A stretch of 64,000 nt of DNA from Catellatospora tritici (GCF_019083965.1 NZ_JAHRCY010000004.1:203236-267235), one strand, 5' to 3'. Positions 18,029 to 27,104 are shown, numbered from the stretch's first letter. Notes: a model not told the origin generated them from the sequence alone. Translations and numbers: made by a program.

Positions 18029-19459
18029 TCAGCGGGAGAAGCGTCCGCGACCGCGGCCGCGGCGCGACGATCGGGCCGCCGGTGCCGACTCCCGCTCGGC
18101 GGAAACGGGCGCGGCCAGCACGGCCGGGGTGCCCGACGGCGTACGCGCTCCGGTGATGCGGGAGAGCTCGGCGTCGTGCGGCCGAACGGTGGTGACCCGT
18201 GCGGCGACCCCGGCGGCGGCAAGCAGGCGAGCGGTCTCCCGCTGCTCGTCTGCCGTCACGAGCGTGACCACGGTGCCGCTGCGCCCGGCGCGGGCGGTCC
18301 GGCCGCCGCGGTGCAGGTAGTCCTTGGAATCGGTCGGCGGGTCGATGTTGACGACCAGGTCGAGATCGTCGATGTGGATGCCGCGGGCGGCCAGGTCCGT
18401 GGCGATCAGCGCGTTGACCGTGCCCGACTTGAACTGGTCGAGGATGCGGGTGCGCTGGGGTTGGGACTTCCCGCCGTGCAGCGCGGCCGCGGTGACGCCG
18501 CTGGCCAGCAGCCGCCGTGCGACCCGGTCCGCCCGGTGCTTGGTCTTCACGAACATGATCACTCGGCCGTCGCGGGCGGCGATGTGCGCCGTCGCGGTGT
18601 CCTTGTCGGCCGCAGTGACATGCAGCAGGTGGTGCTCCATGGTGGTGACCGCGCCGGCCGGCGGGTCCACCGAGTGCCGGGCCGGGTTGGTCAGGAAGCG
18701 CCGGACCAACCGGTCGACCTCACCGTCGAGCGTGGCCGAGAACAGCATCCGCTGACCGCCCGGTGCGGTAGCGGCCAGCAGCGAGCTGACCTGCGGCAGG
18801 AAGCCCATGTCGGCCATCTGGTCGGCTTCGTCGAGCACGGTGACGGCCACCTCGTCGAGCTTGCAGTCGCCGCGCTCGAGCAGGTCGATGAGGCGGCCCG
18901 GGGTGGCGATCACGATCTCGGTGCCCGCGCGCAGCTGGTCGCTCTGGCGGCCCAGGGACAGTCCACCCACGACGGTGACGGTGCGCAGCGCCAGCGCCTT
19001 GGCGTACGGGGCCAGCGCGGTGGCGACCTGGGCCGCCAGTTCACGGGTGGGGACCAGCACCAGGGCCAGCGGCTGGCGGGCACGGGCACGGCGGCCGGCC
19101 AGGCGGGTCAGGATCGGCAGCCCGAAGGCGAGAGTCTTGCCCGAGCCGGTACGAGCCCGGCCGAGCACATCGCGTCCCGCGACCGCGTCGGCGATGGTGC
19201 GTGCCTGGATCGGCGAGGGCACGCTGATGCCATGCGAGTTGAGCAGGCTGATGAGCGAGGGGTGCACCGGCAGCTCGCTGAAACTGGTCGCGTCGGGACG
19301 GACCGGAGCGGCGGGCGGCGGTGCGGTGGTGTTGGCGGTGGTGGTGTTGGTCGCCTTGACGGCGACCACGCCGGAGTTGCGACCCGGACGGCGCCTGCGA
19401 CGGCGCACGGGCGGGGGTGTTGCGATGCTGGTCAAAGTGGAGCCTTTCGCTGTCGGCAC
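18029..19459 (-). CDS. DEAD-box RNA helicase
   Basis: 476 residues. It carries the full DEAD-box set: Q-motif region FSELPVHPSLISLLNSHGI with PSPIQARTI, motif I ARTGSGKT, Ia PTRELAAQ, Ib TPGRLIDLL, II VLDEADQM, III FSATL, IV VIMFVKTKHRAD, V ATDLAARGIHI, VI HRGGRTARAGRSG. The C-terminus is basic (SSRRGRGRGRFSR), as in RhlE/CshA-type cold-shock helicases. The GTG at 19459 is the longest start; a TTG at 19435 preceded by GAAAGG is an attractive alternative. A cold-shock protein gene lies just upstream on the same strand, consistent with a joint role in RNA unfolding. Confidence 0.93.
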   Translation of the reverse strand: MPTAKGSTLTSIATPPPVRRRRRRPGRNSGVVAVKATNTTTANTTAPPPAAPVRPDATSFSELPVHPSLISLLNSHGISVPSPIQARTIADAVAGRDVLGRARTGSGKTLAFGLPILTRLAGRRARARQPLALVLVPTRELAAQVATALAPYAKALALRTVTVVGGLSLGRQSDQLRAGTEIVIATPGRLIDLLERGDCKLDEVAVTVLDEADQMADMGFLPQVSSLLAATAPGGQRMLFSATLDGEVDRLVRRFLTNPARHSVDPPAGAVTTMEHHLLHVTAADKDTATAHIAARDGRVIMFVKTKHRADRVARRLLASGVTAAALHGGKSQPQRTRILDQFKSGTVNALIATDLAARGIHIDDLDLVVNIDPPTDSKDYLHRGGRTARAGRSGTVVTLVTADEQRETARLLAAAGVAARVTTVRPHDAELSRITGARTPSGTPAVLAAPVSAERESAPAARSSRRGRGRGRFSR

Positions 19460-19583
19460 GCCGCGCGAAGGCTCTCGACCCGCGGTGTGCGGGGAGAGTC
19501 GACAGGGTAACGGACCGATGTGGATGAGGTGCCGAACTGGCTCCCGACATGAAGCCAGGAACCAGTCGGCTGGGGGTGTTCCG

Positions 19584-19602
19584 TGCCGCGCCGGGCGCGG
19601 CA
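19584..19602 (-). terminator. hairpin downstream of the cold-shock gene
   Basis: 8-bp perfect stem (TGCCGCGC with GCGCGGCA), 3-base loop, eight bases beyond the cold-shock stop codon. It has no U-tract; probable terminator. Confidence 0.5.
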
Positions 19603-19609
19603 GGGAAGA

Positions 19610-19813
19610 TCAGGCGAGGCGTACGACGTCAGCCTGCGGACCCTTCGGGCCCTGCACGATCTCGAACTCGACGCGCTCGTTCTCGCGCAGCTCGCGGTAA
19701 CCGTCGAGCTGGATCACGGAGTGGTGCACGAAGACGTCGGCGGTGCCGCCGTCGACGGTGATGAAGCCGAAGCCCTTGTCGGCATTGAACCACTTCACGG
19801 TACCGGTAGCCAT
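19610..19813 (-). CDS. cspA: cold-shock protein (CspA family)
   Basis: 67 residues, standard length. ATG at 19813 with a strong AGGAGAA site. Both nucleic-acid binding motifs are present: KGFGFI (RNP1, residues about 13-18) and VFVHHSVI (RNP2). The protein binds single-stranded RNA and DNA and acts as an RNA chaperone in the cytoplasm. It is close to the DEAD-box helicase gene on the same strand, separated by a weak terminator-like hairpin. The roughly 270-bp region upstream has no gene and may contain a long leader, which is usual for this family. Confidence 0.95.
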   Translation of the reverse strand: MATGTVKWFNADKGFGFITVDGGTADVFVHHSVIQLDGYRELRENERVEFEIVQGPKGPQADVVRLA

Positions 19814-20083
19814 TGATGTTCTCCTTCTACGGATGGGCCGCGCTCGCTGCGAGGCCCCGTGGGCCGTCTCGAGCAGCGGTGAAACCAGCGGCGATCCGAA
19901 AGGAGAACCGGTCCCGGACGATGGCCCAGGATGGTGGAAGCAACCACGAACAAGAAACTGTCTCTCCACCATACACGCGCACCGTCATCGCGGCGGGCCG
20001 CCGGGCCATAAACCGGTGTGTCGTGCCCGACCCGGACGAACGGGAATACTTGCGTCGTGACCGGCTCCGCCCGTGAGGCCAGG

Positions 20084-20422
20084 TCAGCGGCCGCGCTTGG
20101 CGCGTGCCACCGCCAGCCGTTCGGCCAGGAGCACTTCCAGATCCTCGATCGAGCGCCGCTCCAGCAGCATGTCCCACGGCGTACGCCGCCCGGTGCCGTC
20201 CAGCGCGACCGGCTCAGGACCTCCGACCAGCCGCGCCACACTACCGTCGAACTTGCAGTCCCAGGCCGAGGGCACGTCGATGTCGACAGCAAAGTGCAGC
20301 TCGAACAGGTGCCCGTTGGCGCAACGGAACTCGCGGGTCTGCCGCGCGGCCGCCTCCATACCGCGGGTGTACCCGTGGCCGAGCGATCCGGATCGCCTTC
20401 TGTGCAGCGTACGATCGGCCAT
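20084..20422 (-). CDS. rbpA: RNA polymerase-binding protein RbpA
   Basis: 112 residues from ATG at 20422. It begins MADRTLHRRRSGSLGHGYTRG, the characteristic RbpA N-terminus, then a core with two conserved Cys regions (REFRCANGH and SAWDC). The basic linker and sigma-interacting helix follow, ending RSIEDLEVLLAERLAVARAKR. RbpA binds the principal sigma factor and stabilises open complexes; it is limited to Actinomycetota, which supports the taxonomic call. A thiol-stress (SigR-like) promoter may lie upstream. Confidence 0.95.
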   Translation of the reverse strand: MADRTLHRRRSGSLGHGYTRGMEAAARQTREFRCANGHLFELHFAVDIDVPSAWDCKFDGSVARLVGGPEPVALDGTGRRTPWDMLLERRSIEDLEVLLAERLAVARAKRGR

Positions 20423-20465
20423 GGTGGGCTCCCCAAGGTTGAATCGGTGTCGATGTCGGTGACGC

Positions 20466-20490
20466 GACGACGCGAAAAACCGCGAGTTCC
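20466..20490 (-). promoter_or_regulatory. possible SigR-like promoter of rbpA
   Basis: On the minus strand, GGAAC (20490-20486) is followed after 17 bases by GTC (20468-20466). In Streptomyces, rbpA belongs to the SigR regulon, whose promoters read approximately GGAAT-N18-GTT. Both elements here are near matches with spacing one base short. It lies 44 bases upstream of the start codon. Confidence 0.35.
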
Positions 20491-20605
20491 ACGTGAGCCC
20501 TGGGTGCCGTCCAGCGTTCAAGCTTCGGCGTGCCGTCTCGGCCAGCCTACCCGGGAAGGCGCCGAACAGCCCCCACAGCTTCCGGACAGCGCGGGGCCGG
20601 TCCGC

Positions 20606-22105
20606 CTACAGCGAGCGCAGGTACCCGGCGACCGCCTGTGGCTGTGCGGCGTCGGCGACCAGCCCGACGTACCCGTCCGGGCGGACGAGGACCAGGGCGC
20701 CGGTGCCGTACGCGCGTGCGGCGTGTCCGTCGGCGTCGAGCAGGCCGCCCGGCCCGACGAGGTATGACGTGACGAGGGCGGTTTCGGCGCAGTTGGGCGC
20801 CGCGCCGCCGCGCTCACCCAGGCCGAGCAGGGTGAAGTGCGGTCCGCGGAACAGGTCGAACAGGCGGACGGGCGAGCCGGTCACCGGGTCCCGCAGCGTC
20901 GCGTCGGGTGCCCGGTCGCCCGGTCGGACACCGGCGGCCGGGCTCGCGGCCCGGACGGAGAGGCGGCTCCAGGGGTACCCGAGCGTGAGCTGGCTGAGTT
21001 CGGGGGCCGCCACGGCGTCGACGCCGCCGCCCGTGTGCTTGATCGCGTCGAGGACCGCGTCGAGCCGCTCCGACGTGATGTCGAGCAGCCAACTGGCGAT
21101 CGGCAGCCGTTCCTCCTCGTATGTGTCGAGCAGGCTCGGGGTGGCGTGTCCGGCCAGCACGAGGCCCAGTTTCCAGCCGAGGTTGTAGGCGTCCTGGACG
21201 CCGGTGTTCATGCCGAGGCCACCCGCGATCGGGTGCACGTGCGCGGCGTCCCCGGCGAGGAACACGCGGCCCACCCGCAGTTGGTCGACCATGCGGACGT
21301 TGACCCGGTAGCTCGAGCGCCATGTCAGGTCGCGCAACCGGACACCGGGGACGGCGGCGACCCGGTCGAAGGTCTGCTGGAAGCGTGCCAGCGTCGGCTC
21401 CAGCGGCGCCCCGTCCTGGTCGACCTCATGCGACGCCTGCACCTGGAAGGCGTCGGTGCCGGGCAGCGGACACAGCATGATCGCGCCGTCGCCGGTGAAC
21501 CACTGGTGCCAGGCGTCGCGACCGAGCCCGTCGACCTCGACGTCACCCACGGCCATGAGCTGGACGTCCGGGGTGTGACCGCGCAGACTCAGCCCTAGCG
21601 CCTTGCGCACGGTGCTGCGGCCCCCGTCGCAGCCGACCAGGTATCGCGCCTGGATCCGGCTCTGGCCGACCGTGGCGGTCACTCCGTCGGCGTGCTGGTC
21701 GAAGCCGCGCAGTTCGGCGTCCAGCTCGACGGCGACGCCGAAGTCTGCCAGCCGCTCGCGCAGGAGCTGCTCCACCCGCCACTGCGGGATCATCAGCCCG
21801 GTCGGGTACGGCCGGTCCGGCGTGGGCACCACCCCGGCTTCCGGGTCGACCTCGGCGACGACCTCCGCACCCCGGTACTTGCGGTGCCGCAGGTGAGTCG
21901 CCCCGGCGGCCAGCATGGGTTCGATCACCCCGAGGTCGTCGAACACCTCCAGGCTGCGCGGGCTGAGCCCCTTGCCGCGGGAACCGCGCGGGAATTCGGG
22001 CGCCCGATCGATGATGCGCACCGCCACGCCGCGCCGGGCGAGATCGCACGCGAGCGTCAAGCCGGTCGGACCGGCACCGACCACGAGGACATCTGTCTGT
22101 GTCAT
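20606..22105 (-). CDS. FAD-dependent aromatic monooxygenase (rifampicin monooxygenase-like)
   Basis: 499 residues. N-terminal FAD Rossmann motif VLVVGAGPTGLTLACDLARRG, the middle motif YLVGCDGGRSTVRKALGL and the FAD/ribityl motif VFLAGDAAHVHPIAGGLGMNTGVQDAYNLGWKL place it in PF01494 (class A flavoprotein hydroxylases). The C-terminal thioredoxin-like extension (PGDRAPDATL onward) is shared with polyketide hydroxylases and Rox-type rifampicin monooxygenases. It hydroxylates an aromatic substrate with NADPH and O2. The divergent TetR gene and shared operator suggest induction by an aromatic drug or metabolite. The ribosome site GGAGGT directly abuts the ATG. Confidence 0.88.
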   Translation of the reverse strand: MTQTDVLVVGAGPTGLTLACDLARRGVAVRIIDRAPEFPRGSRGKGLSPRSLEVFDDLGVIEPMLAAGATHLRHRKYRGAEVVAEVDPEAGVVPTPDRPYPTGLMIPQWRVEQLLRERLADFGVAVELDAELRGFDQHADGVTATVGQSRIQARYLVGCDGGRSTVRKALGLSLRGHTPDVQLMAVGDVEVDGLGRDAWHQWFTGDGAIMLCPLPGTDAFQVQASHEVDQDGAPLEPTLARFQQTFDRVAAVPGVRLRDLTWRSSYRVNVRMVDQLRVGRVFLAGDAAHVHPIAGGLGMNTGVQDAYNLGWKLGLVLAGHATPSLLDTYEEERLPIASWLLDITSERLDAVLDAIKHTGGGVDAVAAPELSQLTLGYPWSRLSVRAASPAAGVRPGDRAPDATLRDPVTGSPVRLFDLFRGPHFTLLGLGERGGAAPNCAETALVTSYLVGPGGLLDADGHAARAYGTGALVLVRPDGYVGLVADAAQPQAVAGYLRSL

Positions 22106-22119
22106 ACCTCCATGAAAAC

Positions 22120-22149
22120 GTTACCGAGTTAAAAAAGCAACTCGGTAAC
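22120..22149. promoter_or_regulatory. TetR operator in the divergent promoter
   Basis: 11-bp perfect inverted repeat GTTACCGAGTT / AACTCGGTAAC separated by 8 bases (AAAAAAGC), exactly between the monooxygenase and TetR genes. A 30-bp dyad between a TetR repressor and its divergent target is the classical operator placement, so both genes are probably repressed by the TetR protein. Confidence 0.8.
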
Positions 22150-22168
22150 TAATGTTACGCTGGCGCCC

Positions 22169-22795
22169 GTGATCGAGCCGACAGGGCTGCGTGCCCGCAA
22201 GAAGGCGCGCACCCACGACACCATCGCCGACACGGCGATTTCGCTGTTCCTGGCGCACGGCTTCGACGCCGTCTCGGTCGCCGACATCGCCGCGGCGGCC
22301 GAGGTGTCCAAACCGACCCTCTTCCGTTACTTCGCCACGAAGGAAGACCTGGTCCTGCACCGCTTCGCCGACCACGGCGGCGAAGCGGCCCGCGTCGTGC
22401 GAGACCGTGGGCCCGACGTCACCCCGCTGACCGCACTGCACCAGCACTTCCGGGCCGGACTCGACCGGTATGACCCCGTCACCGGCCTCAACGACCATCC
22501 CGAGGTGCTGGCGTTTCATCGGCTGGTGTTCACCACCCCGAGCCTCGCGGGACGCGTCACCCAGTACCTGCTCGACGACGAGAAGGCGCTGGCGGACGTT
22601 CTCGGCTCCGGCATCACCGCCCGGCTGCAAGCGGCACAGGTGCTGGCGGTGCAGCGGGTGCTGGCCCAGACGAACTGGCAGAAGCTCGCCGACGGGCGTA
22701 CGGCCCGCGACGTCCACCCCGAGGCCGTGGCCGACGCCGACCAGGCGTTCGCCCAGCTCCGGTCGGGCACCGACGGCACCGCCGACCCCGCCTAG
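22169..22795 (+). CDS. TetR/AcrR-family transcriptional regulator
   Basis: 208 residues, GTG at 22169. The N-terminal HTH is standard: RTHDTIADTAISLFLAHGFDAVSVADIAAAAEVSKPTLFRYFATKEDLVL. The C-terminal ligand domain (about 75-200) is helical and variable. It sits 63 bases from the divergent monooxygenase gene with a palindromic operator between, so it probably represses that gene until an aromatic ligand binds. The stop overlaps the stop of the converging LysR gene. Confidence 0.92.
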   Translation: MIEPTGLRARKKARTHDTIADTAISLFLAHGFDAVSVADIAAAAEVSKPTLFRYFATKEDLVLHRFADHGGEAARVVRDRGPDVTPLTALHQHFRAGLDRYDPVTGLNDHPEVLAFHRLVFTTPSLAGRVTQYLLDDEKALADVLGSGITARLQAAQVLAVQRVLAQTNWQKLADGRTARDVHPEAVADADQAFAQLRSGTDGTADPA

Positions 22796-23718
22796 ACTCC
22801 GACTTCGGACACGCCCGTACGGCTGCTCGCCAAGCCCAGTTCCGTGAGTATGGCGCGGATCGCCGGGCTGGCGTCGGCGCTGCGCCGCCATGCCGCGTAC
22901 ACCTCGCGCTTCGGTTGTCGCCGCAGCGGTCGCGAGACCAGCCCTTCACCCAGCGGCGGGCGGGCCAGGCGCGGGATCAGGGCAAGGACGTCGCCCGAGG
23001 CGACCAGCGACAGTTGGGTGGCGAAGTCGTCCACCAGATGACGTACGTCGGGTTCGTCGGGCACGTCGGCGAACAGCCGCCGGAACCACTGGTGGCACAC
23101 CGACCCGGGCGGGCTGGTGACCCACGCGCAACCGGCCAGATCGGTCGCGGCGAGTGGCCCGTCGTGCCGGGCGAGCGGATGCGTATGCCGCATGACCACG
23201 TCGCCGACGTCCATGTGTACCCGACGCTGAGTCAGCGACGGCGGCAGCGGAGCGGGCAGCCCGTCGGCGTCGTGGACGAGGGCGAGGTCGGCGGTCCCGG
23301 AGTCGATGCTGCGCAGGGCCTGGTCAGGGTCCTGCTCGGTGACGTGTACCCGCAGCTCGGGGCAGCTCGCCGACAGTTGCGGCAGGGCGGGTGCGAGCAG
23401 GCCGCGGATCGCGGTCGAGAAGGCCACCACGCGCAGCGTCCCGCGCGGCGCACCGGCCGAGACCGACTGTGCCGCCTCGGCACATCGCTCCAGGGCCTGG
23501 AACACTTCCGGCGCCGAGTCGACCAGGGCCTGCCCGGCCGGGGTGAGCACGACCCCGCGCCCCGCTGCCGCGAGCACGGGCACGCCGAGCTGACGTTCCA
23601 GCCTCTTGAGCTGCTGCGACACCGCCGAAGCGGTGAACCCGAGCTCGTCGGCGGCCCGTGCCAACGTTCCGAGCGAGGACACCGCTCGCAGCGCCCGGAG
23701 CGCCCCGACATCAATCAT
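22792..23718 (-). CDS. LysR-family transcriptional regulator
   Basis: 308 residues. HTH at residues 1-60: LRALRAVSSLGTLARAADELGFTASAVSQQLKRLERQLGVPVL. The effector domain (about 90-300) has the LysR substrate-binding fold (GTLRVVAFSTAIRGLLAPALPQL, then DLALVHDADGLP). It is divergently transcribed from the DapA-type gene 72 bases away, a typical LysR-target arrangement, so it likely controls that aldolase gene. Confidence 0.92.
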   Translation of the reverse strand: MIDVGALRALRAVSSLGTLARAADELGFTASAVSQQLKRLERQLGVPVLAAAGRGVVLTPAGQALVDSAPEVFQALERCAEAAQSVSAGAPRGTLRVVAFSTAIRGLLAPALPQLSASCPELRVHVTEQDPDQALRSIDSGTADLALVHDADGLPAPLPPSLTQRRVHMDVGDVVMRHTHPLARHDGPLAATDLAGCAWVTSPPGSVCHQWFRRLFADVPDEPDVRHLVDDFATQLSLVASGDVLALIPRLARPPLGEGLVSRPLRRQPKREVYAAWRRSADASPAIRAILTELGLASSRTGVSEVGV

Positions 23719-23790
23719 GAAGCCAGGCTACGCAATACCGCGAAGAAAGCATCGCTGGACCGCTGGTATCGAGGCCGGGAGGATCGACCC

Positions 23791-24699
23791 ATGACTGACC
23801 CACGGACCTCCGCCGACCTGCTCTTCGGCACCAACCTCGTCGCCATGGTGACCCCGATGCGACCCGACGGCGCGATCAGCGAACCGGGGCTCGCCAGCCT
23901 CGTCGACCACCTGCTGGCCACCGGATGCGACGGCCTGGTCGTCGGGGGCACCACCGGCGAGTCGCCGACACTGACCGACGCCGAGGCCGCCCGGCTCGTC
24001 GGTGCCGTGGCGGCCCAGGCGAAGGGTCGGGCGCGGGTGATCGCCGGTGTCGGCACCTACGACACGGCCGCCAGCGTTCACCGCGCACGCGAGGCTGAGG
24101 CGGCTGGGGCGGACGCGTTACTGCTGGTCTGCCCCTACTATTCCAAGCCGACTCAGGCGGGGGTGGTGGCCCACTGTGTGGCGGTGGCCGACGCCACCGA
24201 GCTGCCGGTGATGCTCTACGACATCCCTGCCCGTTCCGGGATCGCCATGGAGGCGTCCACGCTGGTCGAACTCGCCGACCATCCACGCATCCGCGCGGTC
24301 AAGGACGCCAAGGGCGACCTGTTCGAAGCGATGTCGGTGATGGCCCGCACGTCGCTGGCCTACTACTGCGGCATCGACGAGCTCAACCTGCCCTACCTCG
24401 CCTGCGGTGCCACCGGCGTGGTCAGCGTCGTGGGCAACGTCGTCGCCGACCGCACCGCCGAACTCATTCGAGCGGTGCGCGCCGGTGACCTGGACTCGGC
24501 CCGGTCGATCCAAGGCTCGCTGATCCCGTTGACGGAGGCGATCATGCGTACCTCGCAAGGGGCGATCATGGCCAAGGCCGCCCTGACGGAACTCGGCGTC
24601 ATCCCGCACGCGACGGTGCGCCTTCCGCTGCTCGAATCGCCGCCGCCTCACCTGCGGCGGCTGACCGATGCCCTGGCAACCGTGGCCGTGCCCGCCTGA
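23791..24699 (+). CDS. dapA: 4-hydroxy-tetrahydrodipicolinate synthase family protein (DapA)
   Basis: 302 residues from ATG at 23791 after GGGAGGA. A TIM-barrel aldolase with GGTTGESPTL (residues 52-61), catalytic Tyr143 in MLYDIPARSG and Schiff-base Lys171 in IRAVKDAKGD. These residues match DapA, which condenses pyruvate with aspartate semialdehyde in lysine and diaminopimelate synthesis. Related enzymes (DapA/NanA superfamily) act on other aldehydes. No other lysine gene is nearby and a LysR regulator is divergent, so it could be a specialised second copy. Confidence 0.88.
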   Translation: MTDPRTSADLLFGTNLVAMVTPMRPDGAISEPGLASLVDHLLATGCDGLVVGGTTGESPTLTDAEAARLVGAVAAQAKGRARVIAGVGTYDTAASVHRAREAEAAGADALLLVCPYYSKPTQAGVVAHCVAVADATELPVMLYDIPARSGIAMEASTLVELADHPRIRAVKDAKGDLFEAMSVMARTSLAYYCGIDELNLPYLACGATGVVSVVGNVVADRTAELIRAVRAGDLDSARSIQGSLIPLTEAIMRTSQGAIMAKAALTELGVIPHATVRLPLLESPPPHLRRLTDALATVAVPA

Positions 24700-24759
24700 C
24701 CAACGTCGACCGCATGCCCGAACTTGACGTAGGTGATCATCTTCGGGGGAGGATGTGGC

Positions 24760-25356
24760 GTGAGGCAACCACTTTCGACGCCGCCCGCCATCCCGGCCGG
24801 AGCCCTCGCCGCCAACCCGCAACCGGTGCTCGCCGCCCCGGGCGACCTGCTCCTGCGGCCCTGGGAGACATCCGACGCCCCGGTCTTCTTCGCCGCCTAC
24901 CAGGACCCGCAGATCCAGCACTGGCACACTCGGCAACCCGCGTCCGAAGACCAGGTCCGGGCATGGTTCGAACAGTATCGGCAGGCCTGGGCGCAGGAGA
25001 CCGGTGCGTGTTGGGCGGTGACCCGCGGCGGTGGTGAGGTGTTGGGGCGCATGGCCATGGGCTCGTTGAACCTCGACGACGGTGTCGCCGGGTGCGGGTA
25101 CTGGGTGCTTCCGGCCGCCCGAGGCACGGGTGTGGCCTCCCGCGCGCTGACGGCCTTGAGCGGATGGGCGCTGCGGGAGGCCGGTTTCCACCGGCTGCAT
25201 CTGGATCACTCGACCCGAAACGAGGCCTCCTGCCGGGTGGCGGTCAAGGCTGGTTTCCTCCTGGAGGGCACCAAGCGCAGCGACGCGATCCACTCCGACG
25301 GTCGGCACGACATGCACCTGCACGCTCGCATCCGAGGCGACGAGCAGCCCGGCTGA
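24760..25356 (+). CDS. GNAT-family N-acetyltransferase (RimJ/RimL type)
   Basis: 198 residues, GTG at 24760 chosen because GGGGGAGG lies 7 bases upstream. Acetyl-CoA binding fold: LLLRPWETSDAPVFF at residues 30-45, YWVLPAARGTGVASRALTALSGWAL (motif A, Q/RxxGxG/A form) and the RimJ/RimL-like end HLDHSTRNEASCRVAVKAGFLLEGTKRS. It acetylates an amino group of a protein or small molecule. It starts 60 bases after dapA and may be cotranscribed with it. Confidence 0.9.
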   Translation: MRQPLSTPPAIPAGALAANPQPVLAAPGDLLLRPWETSDAPVFFAAYQDPQIQHWHTRQPASEDQVRAWFEQYRQAWAQETGACWAVTRGGGEVLGRMAMGSLNLDDGVAGCGYWVLPAARGTGVASRALTALSGWALREAGFHRLHLDHSTRNEASCRVAVKAGFLLEGTKRSDAIHSDGRHDMHLHARIRGDEQPG

Positions 25357-25363
25357 GGCCCGT

Positions 25364-25400
25364 CCCGTCGGGGACCCGCTGGAACGGGTTCCCCGACGGG
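25364..25400. terminator. bidirectional hairpin terminator
   Basis: Fifteen paired bases with one bulge: CCCGTCGGGGACCCG against CGGGTTCCCCGACGGG, loop of 6. It lies between the acetyltransferase stop and the stop of the converging pectinesterase gene, and is placed to end both transcripts. Confidence 0.8.
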
Positions 25401-25412
25401 ATCGGCGTCAGG

Positions 25413-27104
25413 TCAGTAGACCGGGTTCCAGCCGTCGGTTCCGGCCAGGTATCGCTGCGCGGTGTACGTCGGTGCGTCGGCGTCGGCCAGTTGCGGCCGG
25501 TCGGCGGTGACCACCGAGCCGGGGCCGGTGTCGCGGTATTCGGCGAAGCGGGCGTCGCGCCAGGAGAAGCCGGACATGTCGGCCCAGGGCGAGTCCAGGA
25601 TGTGCGCGCCCAGCGTGGACTCGCGGTAGAGCACCTGCGCGATGGCGTTGACGTCGCCGCTGGGGTGCCAGGGCCGTCCGAGGTGGACGCTCTTGGCCGC
25701 CGTGCCCGCCTGCGCGGTCAGTGTGCACCGGGTGAACAGGTAGCCGTACGGGTTGGCGATGCTGGTCGACGCGGCGGTGACGTACCCGTTGTTGCTGGTG
25801 GAGCCGCGGTCCAGCGACCGGATCTCGCACCGGTCGAAGACGGCGGTGCCCCGGCCGAAGATGAAGTCGACGTCGCCCTCGATGTAGCAGTTGCGATAGT
25901 AGGCCCGGCTGACGGTCGACGTGCTCGGCGAGCTCGGCTGGAGTGTGTCCTGGTTGCCGAGGAACCGCACGTTGTCGAAGATGAGCCGGTCGCCCCGGGT
26001 GGTCACCGCGACGGCCTGCTCGGCGCTGTAGTCGTGGCCCGCCTCGTCGAAGGAGTTGGCGAAGGTCAGGTTTCGGGCGGTGAAGTCGTTGCCGTCGAGG
26101 AAGACGGTGGAGCTGCCGGTGGTGCCGTAGGTGCCGCTGCCGTCGGGTTTGGGGGTGCCGCTGGCGTTGTCGTACGTGATGACGACGTCCGCGGCATTGC
26201 CGGTGGTGCCGACGAAGGAGACGTACGGCTTGTTCGAGGGTACGGTCACCAGTTCCCGGTAGGTGCCCGGCTTGATGCTGATCGTGACGCGGCCCGTGTT
26301 GTTCGCGGGTACCGCGTTCACAGCGGCCTGCACCGTGCTGAAGTTCCCGGTGCCGTCCTTGGCCACCGTGATCACGGCCCCGGGCGGGGACGGACTCGTC
26401 GACGGCGAGGCTGACGGGGAGGCTGATGGCGACGCCGACGAGGATGCGGACGGGCTGGGCGAGGGGACGGTGCTGTCGGCGACGGTTACATCGTCGAAGG
26501 AGGCGGCGGCGTAGTAGGTGGCCACGCCGATGCCGCCGCCGGAGAACTGGCTGTCGGTGGCGCTCAGTGCCGTACCGCCGTTGACGGTGCCGCGCAGGCT
26601 GGTGCCGGAGACCGACAGCGACAGGGTGTACCAGGTCCCGGCGGTGACGGTCACCGCGCCGGTGGCCAGGGTGGTGGACGAGCCGCTCACCAGCTTCTTC
26701 AGCTCGACGGTGTTGTTGGATCGCAACGCCAGGTAGTAGTAGCTGGTGCTCGATTGGGCGCGGGCGAGCAGGGCGACGAACCGGTTGGAACCGTTGAAGG
26801 CGGTCGGCTTCGCCCGGGCGGTGACGGTGTAGTTCGTCCAGCTCGACGACCCGGCACGAGCGCGGGCGTCGGAGCTGGTGCCGGACTGGCGCAGCACGTT
26901 GCTGCCATCGGCGGTGACCGACCAGGTGCCGCCGGAGGCGGTCCAGCCGGACGAGTCGCCGTCCTGGAAGTCGTCGGTGAACAGGGTGGCTGCCGAGGCC
27001 GCGGTGACGGTCAGGGCGGCCACCGTGGCGGCTGCGGCCAGGCAGGCGACGGCGACGGTCAGGGGCCGCCGGGCCGTGCGGCGCAGCAGGGTGGTGACGT
27101 GCAT
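25413..27104 (-). CDS. secreted pectinesterase (CE8) with N-terminal LamG-like domain
   Basis: 563 residues from ATG at 27104 with GAGGAG upstream. A signal peptide (to about residue 38, ending TAASAA) precedes a jelly-roll domain of about 180 residues (DDFQDGDSSGWTASGGTW, then GIGVATYYAAASFDDVTV), then a Ser/Pro linker, then a right-handed beta-helix pectinesterase domain from about residue 245. CE8 signatures are intact: GNQDTL, YIEGDVDFIFG (catalytic Asp) and VHLGRPWHP. It de-esterifies plant pectin outside the cell. A 16-bp LacI-type palindrome lies about 25 bases upstream, so expression is probably sugar-regulated. Confidence 0.93.
   Translation of the reverse strand: MHVTTLLRRTARRPLTVAVACLAAAATVAALTVTAASAATLFTDDFQDGDSSGWTASGGTWSVTADGSNVLRQSGTSSDARARAGSSSWTNYTVTARAKPTAFNGSNRFVALLARAQSSTSYYYLALRSNNTVELKKLVSGSSTTLATGAVTVTAGTWYTLSLSVSGTSLRGTVNGGTALSATDSQFSGGGIGVATYYAAASFDDVTVADSTVPSPSPSASSSASPSASPSASPSTSPSPPGAVITVAKDGTGNFSTVQAAVNAVPANNTGRVTISIKPGTYRELVTVPSNKPYVSFVGTTGNAADVVITYDNASGTPKPDGSGTYGTTGSSTVFLDGNDFTARNLTFANSFDEAGHDYSAEQAVAVTTRGDRLIFDNVRFLGNQDTLQPSSPSTSTVSRAYYRNCYIEGDVDFIFGRGTAVFDRCEIRSLDRGSTSNNGYVTAASTSIANPYGYLFTRCTLTAQAGTAAKSVHLGRPWHPSGDVNAIAQVLYRESTLGAHILDSPWADMSGFSWRDARFAEYRDTGPGSVVTADRPQLADADAPTYTAQRYLAGTDGWNPVY

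Noticed and set aside
26380..26470. Similar repeat tract in the pectinesterase gene
   Set aside because: Also a Ser/Pro/Ala linker between domains, not a mobile or CRISPR-like repeat.
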